64,000 nt of DNA, taken from positions 5,084,001 to 5,148,000 of the forward strand of contig NC_088798.1 in assembly GCF_011386835.1 (NCBI RefSeq), read 5' to 3'. Of this stretch, positions 52,801 to 61,000 are shown in pieces. This DNA is from Chrysemys picta bellii (lineage: Eukaryota > Chordata > Testudines > Emydidae). Under the pieces are notes generated by a model that did no database searches, had not been told where the DNA came from, and saw only the letters and a list, made by a program, of their open reading frames with translations. Position numbers and translations under genes: made by a program. Position 1 is the first letter of the stretch. Every line of letters begins with the position of its first letter.

Positions 52801-54375
52801 ATACAAACCAGGTCTATTTACTCTCCAGATAAGTTATATGTGAGAATGGTTGCTGGGTGGTGAAATAAATACAGAGAAATAGCTCAGGGAGGTAACTTAT
52901 TACTATTTCTCTATGGAGAAAAGGGCTAGAATTGGGTCAGAAACAATTTCCCCATCCTAGGAAAACATGCAAGATTTGCAAAAAATGTCCCATCTCGAGT
53001 CAGGACAAAAAGTTGAAATTGCAAAAATTGTCACCAACCGATGATCCAAAAGAATTTCCGTTCCGGTTGATCAAAATATTTCATTTTGACCTTTTGACTT
53101 AATTTCTTTAATTTTTGTACTATAAATTAACTTAAATTTTGCAGTGAAAATGGGATTTGACCCGAAAGACAGAACCTTTGGTTTAGAAAATGTCAGAACA
53201 GGACGTTTCAACAATTTCAAAACATTTCTCCCCCCACTCCGCAAAAAAGTTTTTGGAAGTGGGAAATTCCCTGAAACAGATTCTTTCCCATTAAACCTTT
53301 TGGTTTTGACAAATGGGCATTTGTGGATGGAAAAGCATTTTGCTGAAAAATTCCCAACCGGGTCTAATCAGAGCCCCATTGTGTTAGGCGCTGTACGAAC
53401 ACTGAGTGACATTCAGTAGCCCAAAGACCTTCTAATGTTAATAGACAAGACAGACAAAGGGTGGCAGAAAGGAAGTTTCATTACTCCCATTTTACTGATG
53501 GGAACTGAAGCTCATGAGATTTACCCAAGGTCACATAGGGAGTCTATTGTAAATCAGGCGATTGAATTCAGATCTCCTGACTGCTACCCCAGCTCTATCT
53601 TCTCTTCTACTTTGATTGTAATTTCTTTGGGACAGGGACTTTTTTGTTCTATGTTTGCACAGCGCCTAGCACAAGGGGGTGCCTGGGTCTACTAGGCACT
53701 ATAGGCATACAAATAATAAATCATAATAAAAGAATAATTAATAACTCACGGAGTGGATTTTTCTGGGCATTTGGAGAGGAGGAATACTGATCTCTAGAAG
53801 GAGTTTAGGGACAATTTAGACCAGTGGTTCTTAAACTGGGGTGCACCCACCCCCTGCGGGTGCGAGGTGCCCTTTTTGGGGGTGCGAGACATGCCAGATT
53901 TTTTTAGATAGTAAATCGTTGAAAACACAAACTAAGCACAGGCCCATAAAGTGCAACTACTTTGTTTCATCAAACCTGTGTATTTATTAACATTCTACAT
54001 TTTTAAACAATGACTGTAATACACAAACAAAAATATATCTAAGTTTGAGGGGTGCGAGAACATATTTTGAGACCCAAAGGGGTGCAGGCGGCAGTAAAGG
54101 TTACGAACCACCAGTTTAGACCCACGCCTCAAGACTGACTTGAATCCCTGCTTGGGGAAAGTTACCTGCTGTTTAAATTGCTGAACAGCCTTTTCCATTT
54201 GCCCCAAACCCAGCTCTCTCCTTCTCCTCGCCTCTTCCATCTTCTTCTGCGTCCGTCTCTGCCCCATCCATTTCAGTACCAGGATGGCTGCAGCCGAGCT
54301 GCCGAGCAGGGCTGAGACTAGGCGAGGACCCACCTCCACCTCAGGTAGCAGCTGCCTCAGCGTATCTAGGGTCAT
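22696..54375 (-). CDS. FAAH: FAAH-family fatty-acid amide hydrolase (12 exons located)
   Basis: Serine hydrolase of the amidase-signature family. FAAH cleaves anandamide and related lipid amides at endomembranes. Exons, 5' to 3': 54375-54166, 52470-52357, 48671-48528, 45723-45590, 43388-43182, 37549-37431, 34894-34769, 32561-32464, 31280-31181, 24477-24369, 23298-23153, 22827-22696. All junctions read GT-AG. The phases fit except across two gaps, where small exons (about 14 and about 27 codons) were not found by eye. The 512 residues seen compare with 579 in human. An N-terminal membrane helix ([16 protein letters not shown]) is followed by a basic stretch. The Ser-Ser-Lys triad is present: Lys in GVPVSIKD, Ser in KSPGGSSGG, Ser in [10 protein letters not shown]. 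The end has [20 protein letters not shown] and then a basic tail, RGRKRRKV, unlike human. Sequence and orientation also allow the FAAH-like paralogue VDHAP, so the symbol is tentative. Confidence 0.88.
23153..23298 (-). CDS. FAAH: Amidase exon [16 protein letters not shown]
   Basis: 146 bp. [20 protein letters not shown] is nearly identical to FAAH. It continues [19 protein letters not shown]. Confidence 0.95.
23640..23830 (+). repeat. MIR-like SINE with 23-bp tandem
   Basis: MIR-like blocks 'gggcagatcatttaacattt' and 'ccctgtttctccagctgcaa'. Just before them gtctagatccacctctgacact is duplicated in tandem (about 23636-23682). Confidence 0.6.
24369..24477 (-). CDS. FAAH: Amidase exon AYRMEF...KLF
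   Basis: 36 codons plus 1 base. [19 protein letters not shown] aligns with FAAH QWRALDLDVVLTPMLAPAL. Confidence 0.9.
24478..27649. other. Amidase intron, unassigned
   Basis: About 3 kb of intron. A small amidase exon of about 27 codons should lie between 24478 and 31180 but was not recognised. A (GA)n tract lies at 26926-26942. A dispersed repeat ('ctcgtgattttgggggg', about 26395-26560) recurs inverted at about 34980-35100. Confidence 0.4.
27650..28075 (+). mobile_element. CR1 LINE 3' end
   Basis: Encodes the terminal CR1 ORF2 segment ([37 protein letters not shown]) and ends with the CR1-type tail 'ggtgccttccactctatgtt'. Confidence 0.8.
28912..29505 (+). mobile_element. CR1 LINE 3' end, interrupted by hAT
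   Basis: Blocks 'ggcagcaggtttaaaacaaa', 'gtggaactccttgccagagg' and the 'cttatgttcttatg' tail match the copy at 8598. It is split at 29024 by a 218-bp hAT. Confidence 0.87.
29025..29242. mobile_element. hAT-type non-autonomous transposon in CR1
   Basis: Ends caggggttctcaaact / agtttgagaaccactg. The 8-bp target duplications cactacca (29017-29024) and cactaaca (29243-29250) differ at one base. Confidence 0.88.
29610..29960 (-). repeat. MIR-like / 3-part SINE remnant
   Basis: Blocks 'aagccctttacaaacg' and 'cccattttacagatgggaaa' in reverse order, typical of MIR-type elements. Confidence 0.5.
30078..30985 (-). mobile_element. CR1 LINE, interrupted by hAT
   Basis: Left part has 'gatcatctagtctgacctcc' and 'tcacctctcaatctgc'. 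It resumes at about 30893 with 'gcattttctccagcccttgg' and 'gcggctcttttctgcatcct'. Confidence 0.82.
30512..30888. mobile_element. hAT-like element inside CR1
   Basis: Ends cagtggttctcaacc / ggttgaggacccctg. The flanking octamers ctgtaggg and gcgtagtg agree at only 5 positions, but both flanks belong to one CR1 copy, which supports the boundaries. Confidence 0.75.
31181..31280 (-). CDS. FAAH: Amidase exon, membrane-cap region
   Basis: Only the acceptor at 31281 (cccag) keeps frame with the previous exon, giving [10 protein letters not shown]. The hydrophobic [13 protein letters not shown] corresponds to the membrane-binding cap in FAAH. A 27-codon exon expected next was not located. Confidence 0.82.
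32464..32561 (-). CDS. FAAH: Amidase exon LVPF...LLGM
   Basis: 32 codons plus 2 bases. [10 protein letters not shown] and [13 protein letters not shown] align with FAAH LVPFLPSNIP and TGGLFSDGGHTFL. Confidence 0.85.
32982..33697. mobile_element. hAT-like element with 200-bp foldback core
   Basis: Ends approximate taaggctgcga / cgtagcctta. The flanks ttgatgag and gtgatgaa agree at 6 of 8 positions. Sub-terminal 'gtcacggaagtcatgg' and 'ccgtgacctgtccgtgac' are characteristic of this family. The core (33159-33357) folds on itself around cattggccatggttcacgg ccaatg. The long open frames on both strands come from this GC-rich core. Confidence 0.75.
34209..34529. mobile_element. hAT relic
   Basis: Left part 'aaactgtggggtgcacctcc' and right end 'agcttggggaccactg' match the family at 45797-46632. 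The left terminus is degraded and no target duplication is visible. Confidence 0.5.
34769..34894 (-). CDS. FAAH: Amidase exon VYSSS...AGHT
   Basis: Forty-two codons, phase 0. [13 protein letters not shown] and [18 protein letters not shown] align with FAAH PLRVGYYETDNY and MRRAVLETKQSLEAAGHT. Confidence 0.93.
35830..36330. repeat. Degenerate ~35-42-bp minisatellite in amidase intron
   Basis: About 12 diverged units built on ggggggcacacagagcc, a 'cttggcatggg' word and a 'gagaggggaatgg' word, from about 35836 to 36330. Open frames on both strands here are artefacts. Confidence 0.8.
37431..37549 (-). CDS. FAAH: Amidase exon after the missing small exon
   Basis: Begins with GA, completing a codon from an exon not located. 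It then reads [16 protein letters not shown] and [18 protein letters not shown]. The human SH3-ligand-like PPLP is PPLA here. Confidence 0.92.
37880..38018 (+). mobile_element. CR1 3' fragment, first copy
   Basis: 'gaagcactggaatgggttac' and 'ctagggaggtggtggaatct'. Sequence stops where the MITE at 38019 begins. Confidence 0.75.
38019..38256 (+). mobile_element. Palindrome-chain MITE, 3'-truncated copy
   Basis: Starts gggtacgtcttcactac after TTA (38016-38018). It contains ggggatcgatttatcg ... cgataaattgatccc and the gactctggaactcc ... palindrome. The family's right end is missing after 'cagctacgctattc'. Confidence 0.75.
38392..38582 (+). mobile_element. CR1 3' end, second copy
   Basis: Repeats the block 'gaagcactggaatgggttac' and runs on to the CR1 end ('gactagatgacttcctgagg', 'ccctgagattctatga'). 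Confidence 0.82.
38716..38905. mobile_element. Short TIR element with TA duplication (mariner-like)
   Basis: 190 bp with ends cacctctaccctgata / tattagggtagcggtg and flanking TA dinucleotides (38714-38715, 38906-38907). The interior repeats 'cgttatat' words. Non-coding. Confidence 0.7.
39953..40042 (+). mobile_element. CR1 3' terminus
   Basis: Short 5'-truncated copy: 'ggactagatgacctcctgag' followed by 'attctatgattctatga', the CR1 terminal octamer repeat. Confidence 0.85.
40532..42471 (-). mobile_element. hAT-type element (middle layer of the nest)
   Basis: Terminal caggggtgggcaaac / gtttgcccacctctg and a perfect 8-bp duplication gtctacac (40524-40531, 42472-42479). Same family as 48863-49833, in the opposite orientation judged by its G/C-rich minisatellite. 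Interrupted by the element at 40931. Confidence 0.92.
40931..42149. mobile_element. hAT-type element (inner layer)
   Basis: 1219 bp with perfect 12-bp terminal inverted repeats TAGGGTTACCAT / ATGGTAACCCTA and perfect 8-bp duplications tccaaccc (40923-40930, 42150-42157). It holds a foldback with 17-bp arms (gtatcagcacaaagtgc at 41146-41162; complement at 41226-41242) and a G-rich minisatellite from about 41380 to 42090. No transposase is present. Confidence 0.94.
43182..43388 (-). CDS. FAAH: Amidase exon 5 (signature, two catalytic Ser)
   Basis: Contains [14 protein letters not shown], then [18 protein letters not shown] and [16 protein letters not shown], then [13 protein letters not shown]. 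This is the amidase signature, with both catalytic serines (Ser217 and Ser241 in FAAH). It ends two bases into a codon at a GTAGGT donor. Confidence 0.96.
43550..43700 (-). repeat. MIR-like SINE
   Basis: 'tgacttgcccaaggtctagg' followed by 'agccccaggccagcacccca' in the reverse MIR order. Confidence 0.5.
43948..44823 (-). mobile_element. LTR of an endogenous retroelement
   Basis: On the minus strand it starts TGTGATGGACATGTC and ends GTGACA. Flanking pentamers (gccgc / ggtgc) are not a clear duplication. No coding region is attached. Assignment rests on TG...CA ends and on recall of this turtle LTR. Confidence 0.55.
45590..45723 (-). CDS. FAAH: Amidase exon 4
   Basis: 44 codons plus 2 bases. 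[20 protein letters not shown] is strongly conserved against human VLKLQGAVPFVHTNVPQSMF. Confidence 0.92.
45797..46632. mobile_element. hAT-like element containing another hAT
   Basis: Ends cagtggtccccaaac / gtttgaggaccactg. No clear target duplication is seen. Interrupted at 45875-46406. Confidence 0.7.
45875..46406. mobile_element. hAT-like element with foldback core (inner)
   Basis: Ends gggttgccag / ctggcaaccc inside. The flanks cctgggag and cccaggag match at 6 of 8. The core 46018-46250 is a foldback around cattggttgcggttcctgg ccaatg, closely similar to the core at 33159-33357. Confidence 0.72.
46640..48310 (+). mobile_element. Unclassified LTR-like repeat block carrying an NDUFS3 fragment
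   Basis: GC-rich dispersed-repeat-like DNA on both sides of the NDUFS3 fragment. The right part has an AATAAA (about 47831), a short AT-rich patch, and an end resembling 'gagtcccgcaccattaca'. Paired termini and target duplications were not found, so class and limits are tentative. Confidence 0.4.
47098..47402 (-). pseudogene. NDUFS3: NDUFS3 5' coding fragment (retro-derived, partial)
   Basis: The minus strand from ATG at 47402 reads about 101 uninterrupted codons homologous to the N-terminal part of NDUFS3, the 30-kDa core subunit of respiratory complex I. Diagnostic stretches are [38 protein letters not shown] and HTNAQFKS. The human counterparts are [18 protein letters not shown] and [21 protein letters not shown]. 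Homology then stops abruptly. At least two parental introns should interrupt this stretch, so an RNA intermediate is likely. The region just upstream of the ATG (cttccggttccgg on the minus strand, about 47450-47462) looks like a 5'UTR or promoter of a mitochondrial gene. The C-terminal two thirds, including the family's quinone-site-proximal part, are absent, so it cannot make a working subunit. Confidence 0.85.
48528..48671 (-). CDS. FAAH: Amidase exon 3 (catalytic Lys)
   Basis: Forty-eight codons, phase 0. [13 protein letters not shown] carries the catalytic lysine (Lys142 in FAAH). The donor is GTGTGT. Confidence 0.92.
48863..49833 (+). mobile_element. hAT-type element with perfect target duplication
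   Basis: 971 bp between ctagaaca octamers (48855-48862 and 49834-49841). Ends gaggtgggcaaactacggcc / ggccaaaaagtttgcccac. The interior from about 49150 to 49730 is a G-rich minisatellite of ~60-65-bp units with 'ggggcagtcagg' words. Non-coding; open frames are artefacts. Confidence 0.93.
49842..50062 (-). mobile_element. CR1 3' end
   Basis: 'cataagaacagccatactgg', 'gtcagaccaaaggtccat' and 'ctggcagtcagaggctaggg' are the complement of the CR1 tail seen at 8598 and 28912. The hAT target site abuts it. Confidence 0.85.
50062..50275 (-). repeat. MIR-like SINE remnant
   Basis: 'ctaggcactgtacacacaga', 'cccattttacagatgggg' and 'gaagtggtttgcccaaagtc'. Confidence 0.55.
50995..51365 (-). repeat. Unclassified dispersed repeat, copy 2
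   Basis: Opposite-strand partner of 19440-19810. Blocks 'agcagtagtaggttgtcatc' (partly direct), 'agcattcaaaagtcaggaaat' and 'ttccatcatgtggtatcaga' are shared. Confidence 0.55.
51366..52356. other. Amidase intron 2, no assigned feature
   Basis: I see no exon or confidently named repeat here. Confidence 0.35.
52357..52470 (-). CDS. FAAH: Amidase exon 2
   Basis: Thirty-eight codons, phase 0 at both ends. [20 protein letters not shown] aligns with the human VQKLHSRELAPEAVLFTY region. Confidence 0.88.
53385..53600 (-). repeat. MIR-like SINE remnant
   Basis: 'gttaggcgctgtacgaacac', 'tagacaagacagacaaaggg' and 'acccaaggtcacatagggag'. Confidence 0.55.
53822..54113. mobile_element. hAT-type element next to amidase exon 1
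   Basis: Ends cagtggttcttaaactgg / ttacgaaccacca. Flanking octamers atttagac (53814-53821) and gtttagac (54114-54121) differ at one base. It ends 53 bp downstream (gene sense) of the exon 1 donor. Confidence 0.85.
54166..54375 (-). CDS. FAAH: Amidase exon 1 (start, membrane helix)
   Basis: Seventy codons from ATG at 54375 to a GTAACT donor. A hydrophobic helix at residues 19-36 is followed by a basic, Arg/Lys-rich segment ([16 protein letters not shown]). This matches the family's single-pass N-terminal anchor. Confidence 0.85.
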
Positions 54376-55915
54376 AGTGAGACCCGCTTGGCGCTGTGAC
54401 CCTGGAGCAGCTGCTATAATTCCAGGCTACTCAGATGCTATGCCAAAGCAAGGCAGAGGCAGGGCACTTTAACCCCACGCAGCATCCGCCAACCCGGAGC
54501 GGCTGAAAATGAAACCCACAGGCAGGGCGAGGGCAACCCCCCCCCCCCCGTGTTTCCAAGCGTTGAGATTCATTCAGATGCTTTTTCTGCTCTTGCATAG
54601 CTCCAAAACGGGTTGAAAGTTCAAAGCTGACATCTGCGTAGTCCTTGTGGCTTAGGAAATGATTGCCCGCGACATGGAGAATGAACTTCACCCCCGGGCA
54701 GGGTCCCGCACAGGACCTATGAACCTAGTTGCTGAAGAGGCGGATGTAAGTGGCACATAAGTTGGTGCTGGCCTGTTGCATTGGGGAGACTTTTATCCCT
54801 GGGGTGAGGCTGTCGAGTGGGCTGAGGCCGCGGATCTAGGCAACAGGAGTTTCTGCATTCTCATCCCAGTGCTGACACCCAGTCCCTCTTTGTGGCCTTA
54901 GAGGAGTCCATGGAAAGGATCAGATCCTGCTGGAAACGGTACGACCCCACTCATGGATTTCCCCCCACGTTGGGAGGGGATCAGGGAAGAACAGAAGCAG
55001 AGGGCAAGTCTATGCACATAGGAGCCCAGTATCCCCAGCCAACGTCCTGAGCCAACTTCTCTCCCACGGCTTCCTCAGGAGCCCTGCTCCCATGGGATCC
55101 CCACTCATGGCTAACGCTCAGCCCCCTCCCCAAATACACACACGCCACCTGGGGGAGGAGGGAGCGCACAGCATTAGCTGGTGCTTAACTGGGTCACTCA
55201 GGCGGCTCTGCCTAACCCAGAATTGCCAACAGCTACAAAATACAGCCTAAGGCAAAGCACAACCCCCCACTTCCCTCTCAATATCCCCCTCCCCCCATTC
55301 AGGTACATTTAAAGGCTTCCCTTCCAAGGATGAAGGACAATGCAACCTTTCCCCCCACCCCATGCATTAGCCTTTCTGGACCTGCCTAATTCCCAGGGAG
55401 AAACGTATCTGCTTTATTTTAATATGATCCATTTCAGCACAGAAGCGGCTGTGTAAGCAAAGTGGCGGTGAAACATCAACCCCCATTGAAAGTCTTCATT
55501 ATCTGCTGATTCCCCCTGCCCACCCCCACCTCACAAGGAGAAAATGCAATTGCTGTCAGGGCCATGTTCTGCTCCCAGAGGTTTTTCACTGACCCGGAAA
55601 GTTCACAGAACACAGTCAAACAAGTAATACCTCGAATTTATACTGCTGTTCCCATGCCTAGAGCACAGGACAGACATTAACTAATTCATCCTCCCAACAT
55701 CCCTGGGAAGTGAGTGGCAAGTATTATTATCCTTATTGATTTCACAGATGGGGAAACTGAGGCAGAGATGTGCAGGGACTTGCCCAAGGCCAAATAGCAA
55801 GTCAGTAGCAGAGTCAGAATAAGAGCCAACGCCCTCCTGACCCCCAACTCTGGGCTCAGTCCTCCAGGTGACCCAGTGCCCATTCAAGTCAAGGGATAGG
55901 CTCTCACTGACCTTC
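54376..55915. other. Region upstream of the amidase gene
   Basis: No CpG-island-like promoter is evident. The 54460-54560 segment is GC-rich with a C run. A MIR-like element in reverse ('ttcacagatggggaaactga', 'gacttgcccaaggcc') lies at about 55640-55840. Confidence 0.4.
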
Positions 55916-56012
55916 ATAGAATCATAGAATATCAGGGTTGGAAGGGACCTCAGGAGGTCATCCAGTCCAACCCCCTGCTCAAAGCAGGACCAACCACAAC
56001 TAAATCAAACCC
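55916..56012 (-). mobile_element. CR1 3' terminus
   Basis: 'atagaatcatagaatatcag', 'ggttggaagggacctcagga' and 'ctgctcaaagcaggaccaac', the complement of the CR1 end at 39953. Confidence 0.88.
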
Positions 56013-57032
56013 TCGAAGCACATTGCATCAGCACCTAAGGCCCTGAGCCAGCAAGATGCTTAAGCACATGCCGAACTTCAAGCACGGGAGTGCAAATGGA
56101 AGCACTGATCCGGCACACACGTGCACGTGAATAATTTTACACATGTGAGTCCTCCCATTGAACTCAGTAGGATTACTCATGTATGTCAAGTTACTTCCTG
56201 GCACAAGTGCTCACTAGAATGGTGCCTCGGAGGCACAAAGTAAACAAAGAGCACGAACAAAGAAAAGGAAAGGACACTTTCACGTAGGGCTGGCTAGCAA
56301 ACAAGAATTCTCTTCTGCCAAAAACTGGAGTTTGACAGTTGTTTTTGCTCCACAAACAGGAAGAAGACACCAGGGAGCTCTACCCCAGAATGGCCACTGC
56401 AATGTGGGAGACCCAAGTGTAAAACCTTGTGCTATAGGATCTCTCGTGTTGGAGGTGTTCCACGTGGTATAAATAATTAAATATTCATTGGACAGAGCCA
56501 GCCCTACACTGACTTTATAGCCCAGCCCTTAGGGCACTCAATGGGGGTGTAGGAGATCCAGGTTCAAATCCTTGCTCTGCCTCCTTCAAACCAGCGACTT
56601 GACGCTGAGTATCCCCATCTCAGGTGACTTACCAAGCTTGGGAGCAGTGGGTTGGTCTCGGTCTCTCTCAGGAACTCCAGCCCGGCCCTGAAAAAACTTT
56701 CCCGACCAAATGTTCATCTAAACTGACCCAATAAGTTTCAGTTTTGACGAATTAGCATTTTGTGATGAAAAATCATTTTGTGAAAAAAATTCCTGACCAG
56801 CTTTTCTTTCCAGACATTTTTGGCTTTCGGAAACCTAGCACGACGTTAGTAACAAGGACCAGGAACACAACTGTATGTTTTGTCTTGATTGGGTCACTTT
56901 GTAAACATTTTCACTCATCTTTCTCCATGGCACAATTTACAATGAACCTTTATGGTAGCGCCTTCTGTCCTCTAGTCTCCTTAGCACGCATTAGTTGAAT
57001 AGATGTTTGTGTGTTAAGCTCTTTAATTTCTA

Positions 57033-57150
57033 TAGTGGGTATTCACCCACGAAAGCTTATGCTCCAATACATCTGTTAGTCTATAAGGTGCCACAGGACT
57101 CTTTGTTGCTTTTTACAGATCCAGACTAACATGGCTACCCCTCTGATATA
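57033..57150 (-). mobile_element. Penelope-like terminal fragment
   Basis: 'gggtattcacccacgaaagc', 'cttatgctccaatacatctg' and 'ccagactaacatggctaccc'. Matches the unit in the foldback at 8906. Family name is from recall. Confidence 0.75.
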
Positions 57151-57818
57151 AAGACAATGTGTAAATTAACTGATCTGTATTGCTCCCCTCTATGCCAACC
57201 CTCCAAGATTGTCCTGGCGTCTCCGGGAATCGAAGATTAATCTTTAATTAAACATATGTCATGTGATGAAACCTCCAGGAATACATCCAACCAAAATTGG
57301 CAACCCCACCTCTATTGGATGGCTGGAATATATCAGTTTACTATAATGACAGCTCTCCCTTTGCTCCCTGGGCAGAGGCTTATGTATTTCAAGCCACATG
57401 TCTTGAGTTCTAGTCCTAGTCCTTGTTTTGCTGCCATCTGTTGGCCGCAGAGTCTGGCCACGGATCGTTGCAAGAGCTTCATCCAGGATGAAATTACCCC
57501 TGTGTAGAAGAGTAGCACAAGGCTTATGCATTACTCAGGTCTCACTAACACCCTCAAACTTAAATGGGGCAAATTTCAGACCAGGGACTACAATCTCCAT
57601 GTTATTCTTCCACCCCTATTTTAAAAGGGCGTGAAAACCTGCAGACATTTGCAACCTCTACATAGTACCCGCAGGTCTCAGCCCAGCAGACACTTAAGTA
57701 CCCGCTTAACTTTAAACACCTGAGTTGTCCCACTGAAGTCACTGGGACTAAGCAAGTGCTTATAGTTAAGCACCTGCAGAGGTGCTCTGCTGGCCCCAGG
57801 CCAAAGCCAATCAAAACA

Positions 57819-58071
57819 CAGGGCCGGCTCCAGGCATCAGCATAGCAAGCAGGTGCCTAGGGCAGCCAATGAAGAGGGGCGGCACGTCCGGCTCTTCAGT
57901 GGCAATTCGGTGGCGGGTCCCTCAGTCCCTCTCGGAGCGAAGGACCTGCCGCCGAATTGCCGCAGTAGAATGAAGTGGCGATAGAGCTGCCGCTGAATTG
58001 CCGCCGATCGCGATCGCGGCTTTTTTTTTTTTTTGCTGCTTGGGGCGGGAAAAACGCTAGAGCCGGCCCTG
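57819..58071. mobile_element. hAT-type element with perfect 8-bp duplication
   Basis: 253 bp, ends cagggccggctc / gagccggccctg. Target duplications tcaaaaca at 57811-57818 and 58072-58079 are perfect. A poly(T) tract of 14 occurs near the right end. Confidence 0.94.
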
Positions 58072-58079
58072 TCAAAACA

Positions 58080-61000
58080 CGTGTAGAATAAAGGTCTAGA
58101 GGACCAGTGTGGAAATCCTGCTGTAAATCTACCTTGAAAAATACACGCGTAACTTAGTGTGCGCTCCCGGAGCTGGGACACCAGCAGAGCTGTGAGCTAC
58201 AACAGTAACCTGGATACCGATATACAAATGGAAACCCAGCGTCCCATTTGGCTTCTGAATTCCTATTTCATATCCCATCCTGCCCTAACAAGCAGCATCT
58301 GAAATGAAGGGTGCTTTACCCAGATCAGGGCTATATATCCAACCGTGGTATGTTCTAAGCTAATGAACGGTCTGCCCTTTCTTACTATTCCTTACACAGA
58401 TACCCCATTTCAGTACAGCTGTTTGAATGTGAGACTGGCACTGAAGTCTGAAATAAAAGCCTCTTACTCTACTCCACACAGGTCATTCCGATCGCTGGTA
58501 GTTCAGAGAAACTAAGAGGAAATTCGATTTTAAATTAGCCCGGTAACAGAGCAATCATAGCAATTGCCGGACTCTGGATCAGACCCGAGGTCCATTTATT
58601 CAGCAGCAATATGATTTTCCCGGTGGATGGTTCACTGCTCTCTTTTGAATTTTCAAGAACGAGGGGCCAGCTCCTTAGCTCATTTGATTTCAGTGCAGTT
58701 ATGTGGATTTACGCCAGCGGAGGATCTACCGCAATGAGAATTTAAAACGGATGTGTTTCTCCTCTCTTTGCTACTCACATGTACCCCTTCTTCTAAGTCT
58801 ATCTCATTCCCAGCTCGAGCTATCGGCCTAGATGCATTACCGGGAACTGTTTGTCTAGGGGCGGCACCAAGGGTGAGTGCCAGCTGCTTTGCATAGAGAT
58901 AACAAAGGGCACACACTGATATACCAAACCACAGAGAACCAGTCAGGGATATGAAGATGGAATGCAGATTGTTACAGAAAAAATTCCACTCCAAACAACA
59001 AAGGACATTCTCACCTCTGTGCCTTAACTATGTTTTTAGCTGCGTTATTGAGCCCAGAATTTGATCATCAACAGGCAGGACATGGAAACCCAACACTGAC
59101 TCCATAAAGTTTATGATGATTATTATTGTCCTATTGTAGCTTGATTTCAGTTAGCGAGCTTGACCCAGTAGGGCTCGGAGCAGACGAGTCATTTTCAGAC
59201 GGTGCATGAGGGAAATGATCACAAATATAAATTCATAATGTAATACCGGTTGGGGGAAATGGCATGCATTTCTGAAGATCCAGAAGTGCTTATCCATTTA
59301 CATCTCACAACAGCCATCAATGCAAATACGGAGGCAAACACTTGCCGTATAAGATGTATTTAGGAAACTATTGAGAGATCAAATTTTCAAATGTAAAACG
59401 CGGTCTTTACATTTCCCCAAGCAGCCTCGCTGATTTATTCCTGGCAGTCATTCCTAAAGCGTCCCTAAAGCAATCAGCACGAAAATGCAACAGCTGGCCC
59501 GCTAATCAGCCAGCGTGTTGTACATGTTCACTGTCGTTGAAAGATAGTGTTTATTTTAACAAAATACAGGGATGCACTCAGGTTCTCCCCGTAAAGAAAG
59601 TACATTCGATGCCCATGGCGCATTAAAATACTTGACAAAGCTAACACGATGAAGCCAAAGAAATTTATTATTAGGTGTGTTACAATAGTGTGGAGAGGTC
59701 CAAACCAAAATTCAGGGCCCCGTCGTGCTGTACACATGGTAAAAGGCAGTCCTTGCCCTGAAGAGTTTATAATCAAAATAGGAGTGGGAGAAAGGCCGGA
59801 TTGTTATCCCTGTTTTACAGATGGGAAATGAGGCACAGAGAGATTAAGTGACTTGCCCCAGCTCAGTCCACACCTGTTGAATCCTAGGCCAGTAACTTAA
59901 CCACTAGACAATTCTTCCCCTATCTCCATCTGCTGGACCCTTTGTCTTACTGCAGATCTCTGAGCATTTGCCACGACAATGTGAGGGAATGAGAAAGATG
60001 CACGTCTAGATGACTCACCATGGGGTTTAAGATCAGAGCCCAACTCCTCCGCACCGAAACTGGCAGGCTGGAACAATGGATCTGTTGGATTTCAACATGG
60101 CATCCATAACATCTCCTTCACTGGGAGGTAAGAGAGAAAGGAGGCAGTTCGGGCAATCCAGCTGTTTGATACCTACACTAAGCAGTGCTGGTTCCTATCC
60201 AGACCTTGATTGGATGTGGATAATGGAAAAATAATTGCACTCAATGCAATCACCATGTCCCACAGCAGGCTGGATTCTTCAGACCAGCTGTCTCTGCACA
60301 GCCCAGGTGCTCGGTACTTAGCACGCTGAGTCCGAAGGGACTGGGAATGCATAACCTACGTGTAATTCCCTTTCTATTATCCCCTGCCAGACCAAACCAG
60401 TGTCCTAACAGTGATCCATGAATACATCTCAGTGGGATGGGTGGATAAAGCTGGCTGACTCAATCCATCCTCCCTGGCCATTCCCGGCTGATCTTAGCTC
60501 TTCCGGCTAAAGAATCTGCTTCCTGGCTAGAAACGCGGGCATTGGTTCTTCCATTCCTGTGAGTTAAATAAGGCAGGACTGTGAGGCCTATTTCACTTGG
60601 GATCTGAACAGTCATTTTGGATCCAAAATGCACCTGCCCAGGGTTCTTTCCAGAACACATCCCACAGTGCGCTGTTGACTTACAACTCCTCCAATAAAGG
60701 GAAGGTTCCGTCAGTACAGGCCTTTGCGAAGGGCTTCTCACCACATAATCAACTGGAGGGGGAGTGAAAGGTACCGGCTGTGAGGAAAAGCCCAAGGATT
60801 GCTCAAGAGGTAGCAAAGAGGGGAGTGAAATGTTGGCCCTACTGAAGTCAATGGCAAAAACTCCTGTTGCCTTCAGTAGGGCTGGGATTCCATCCGGGGT
60901 GTGGGCATTACAAACTAAGCTTACCTTCTCTTTTTTCAATCACAGTAATGAAACCAATTGAAGGTAAAAAGAGGAGATTCTGTATATTGTCTCAAATTGA

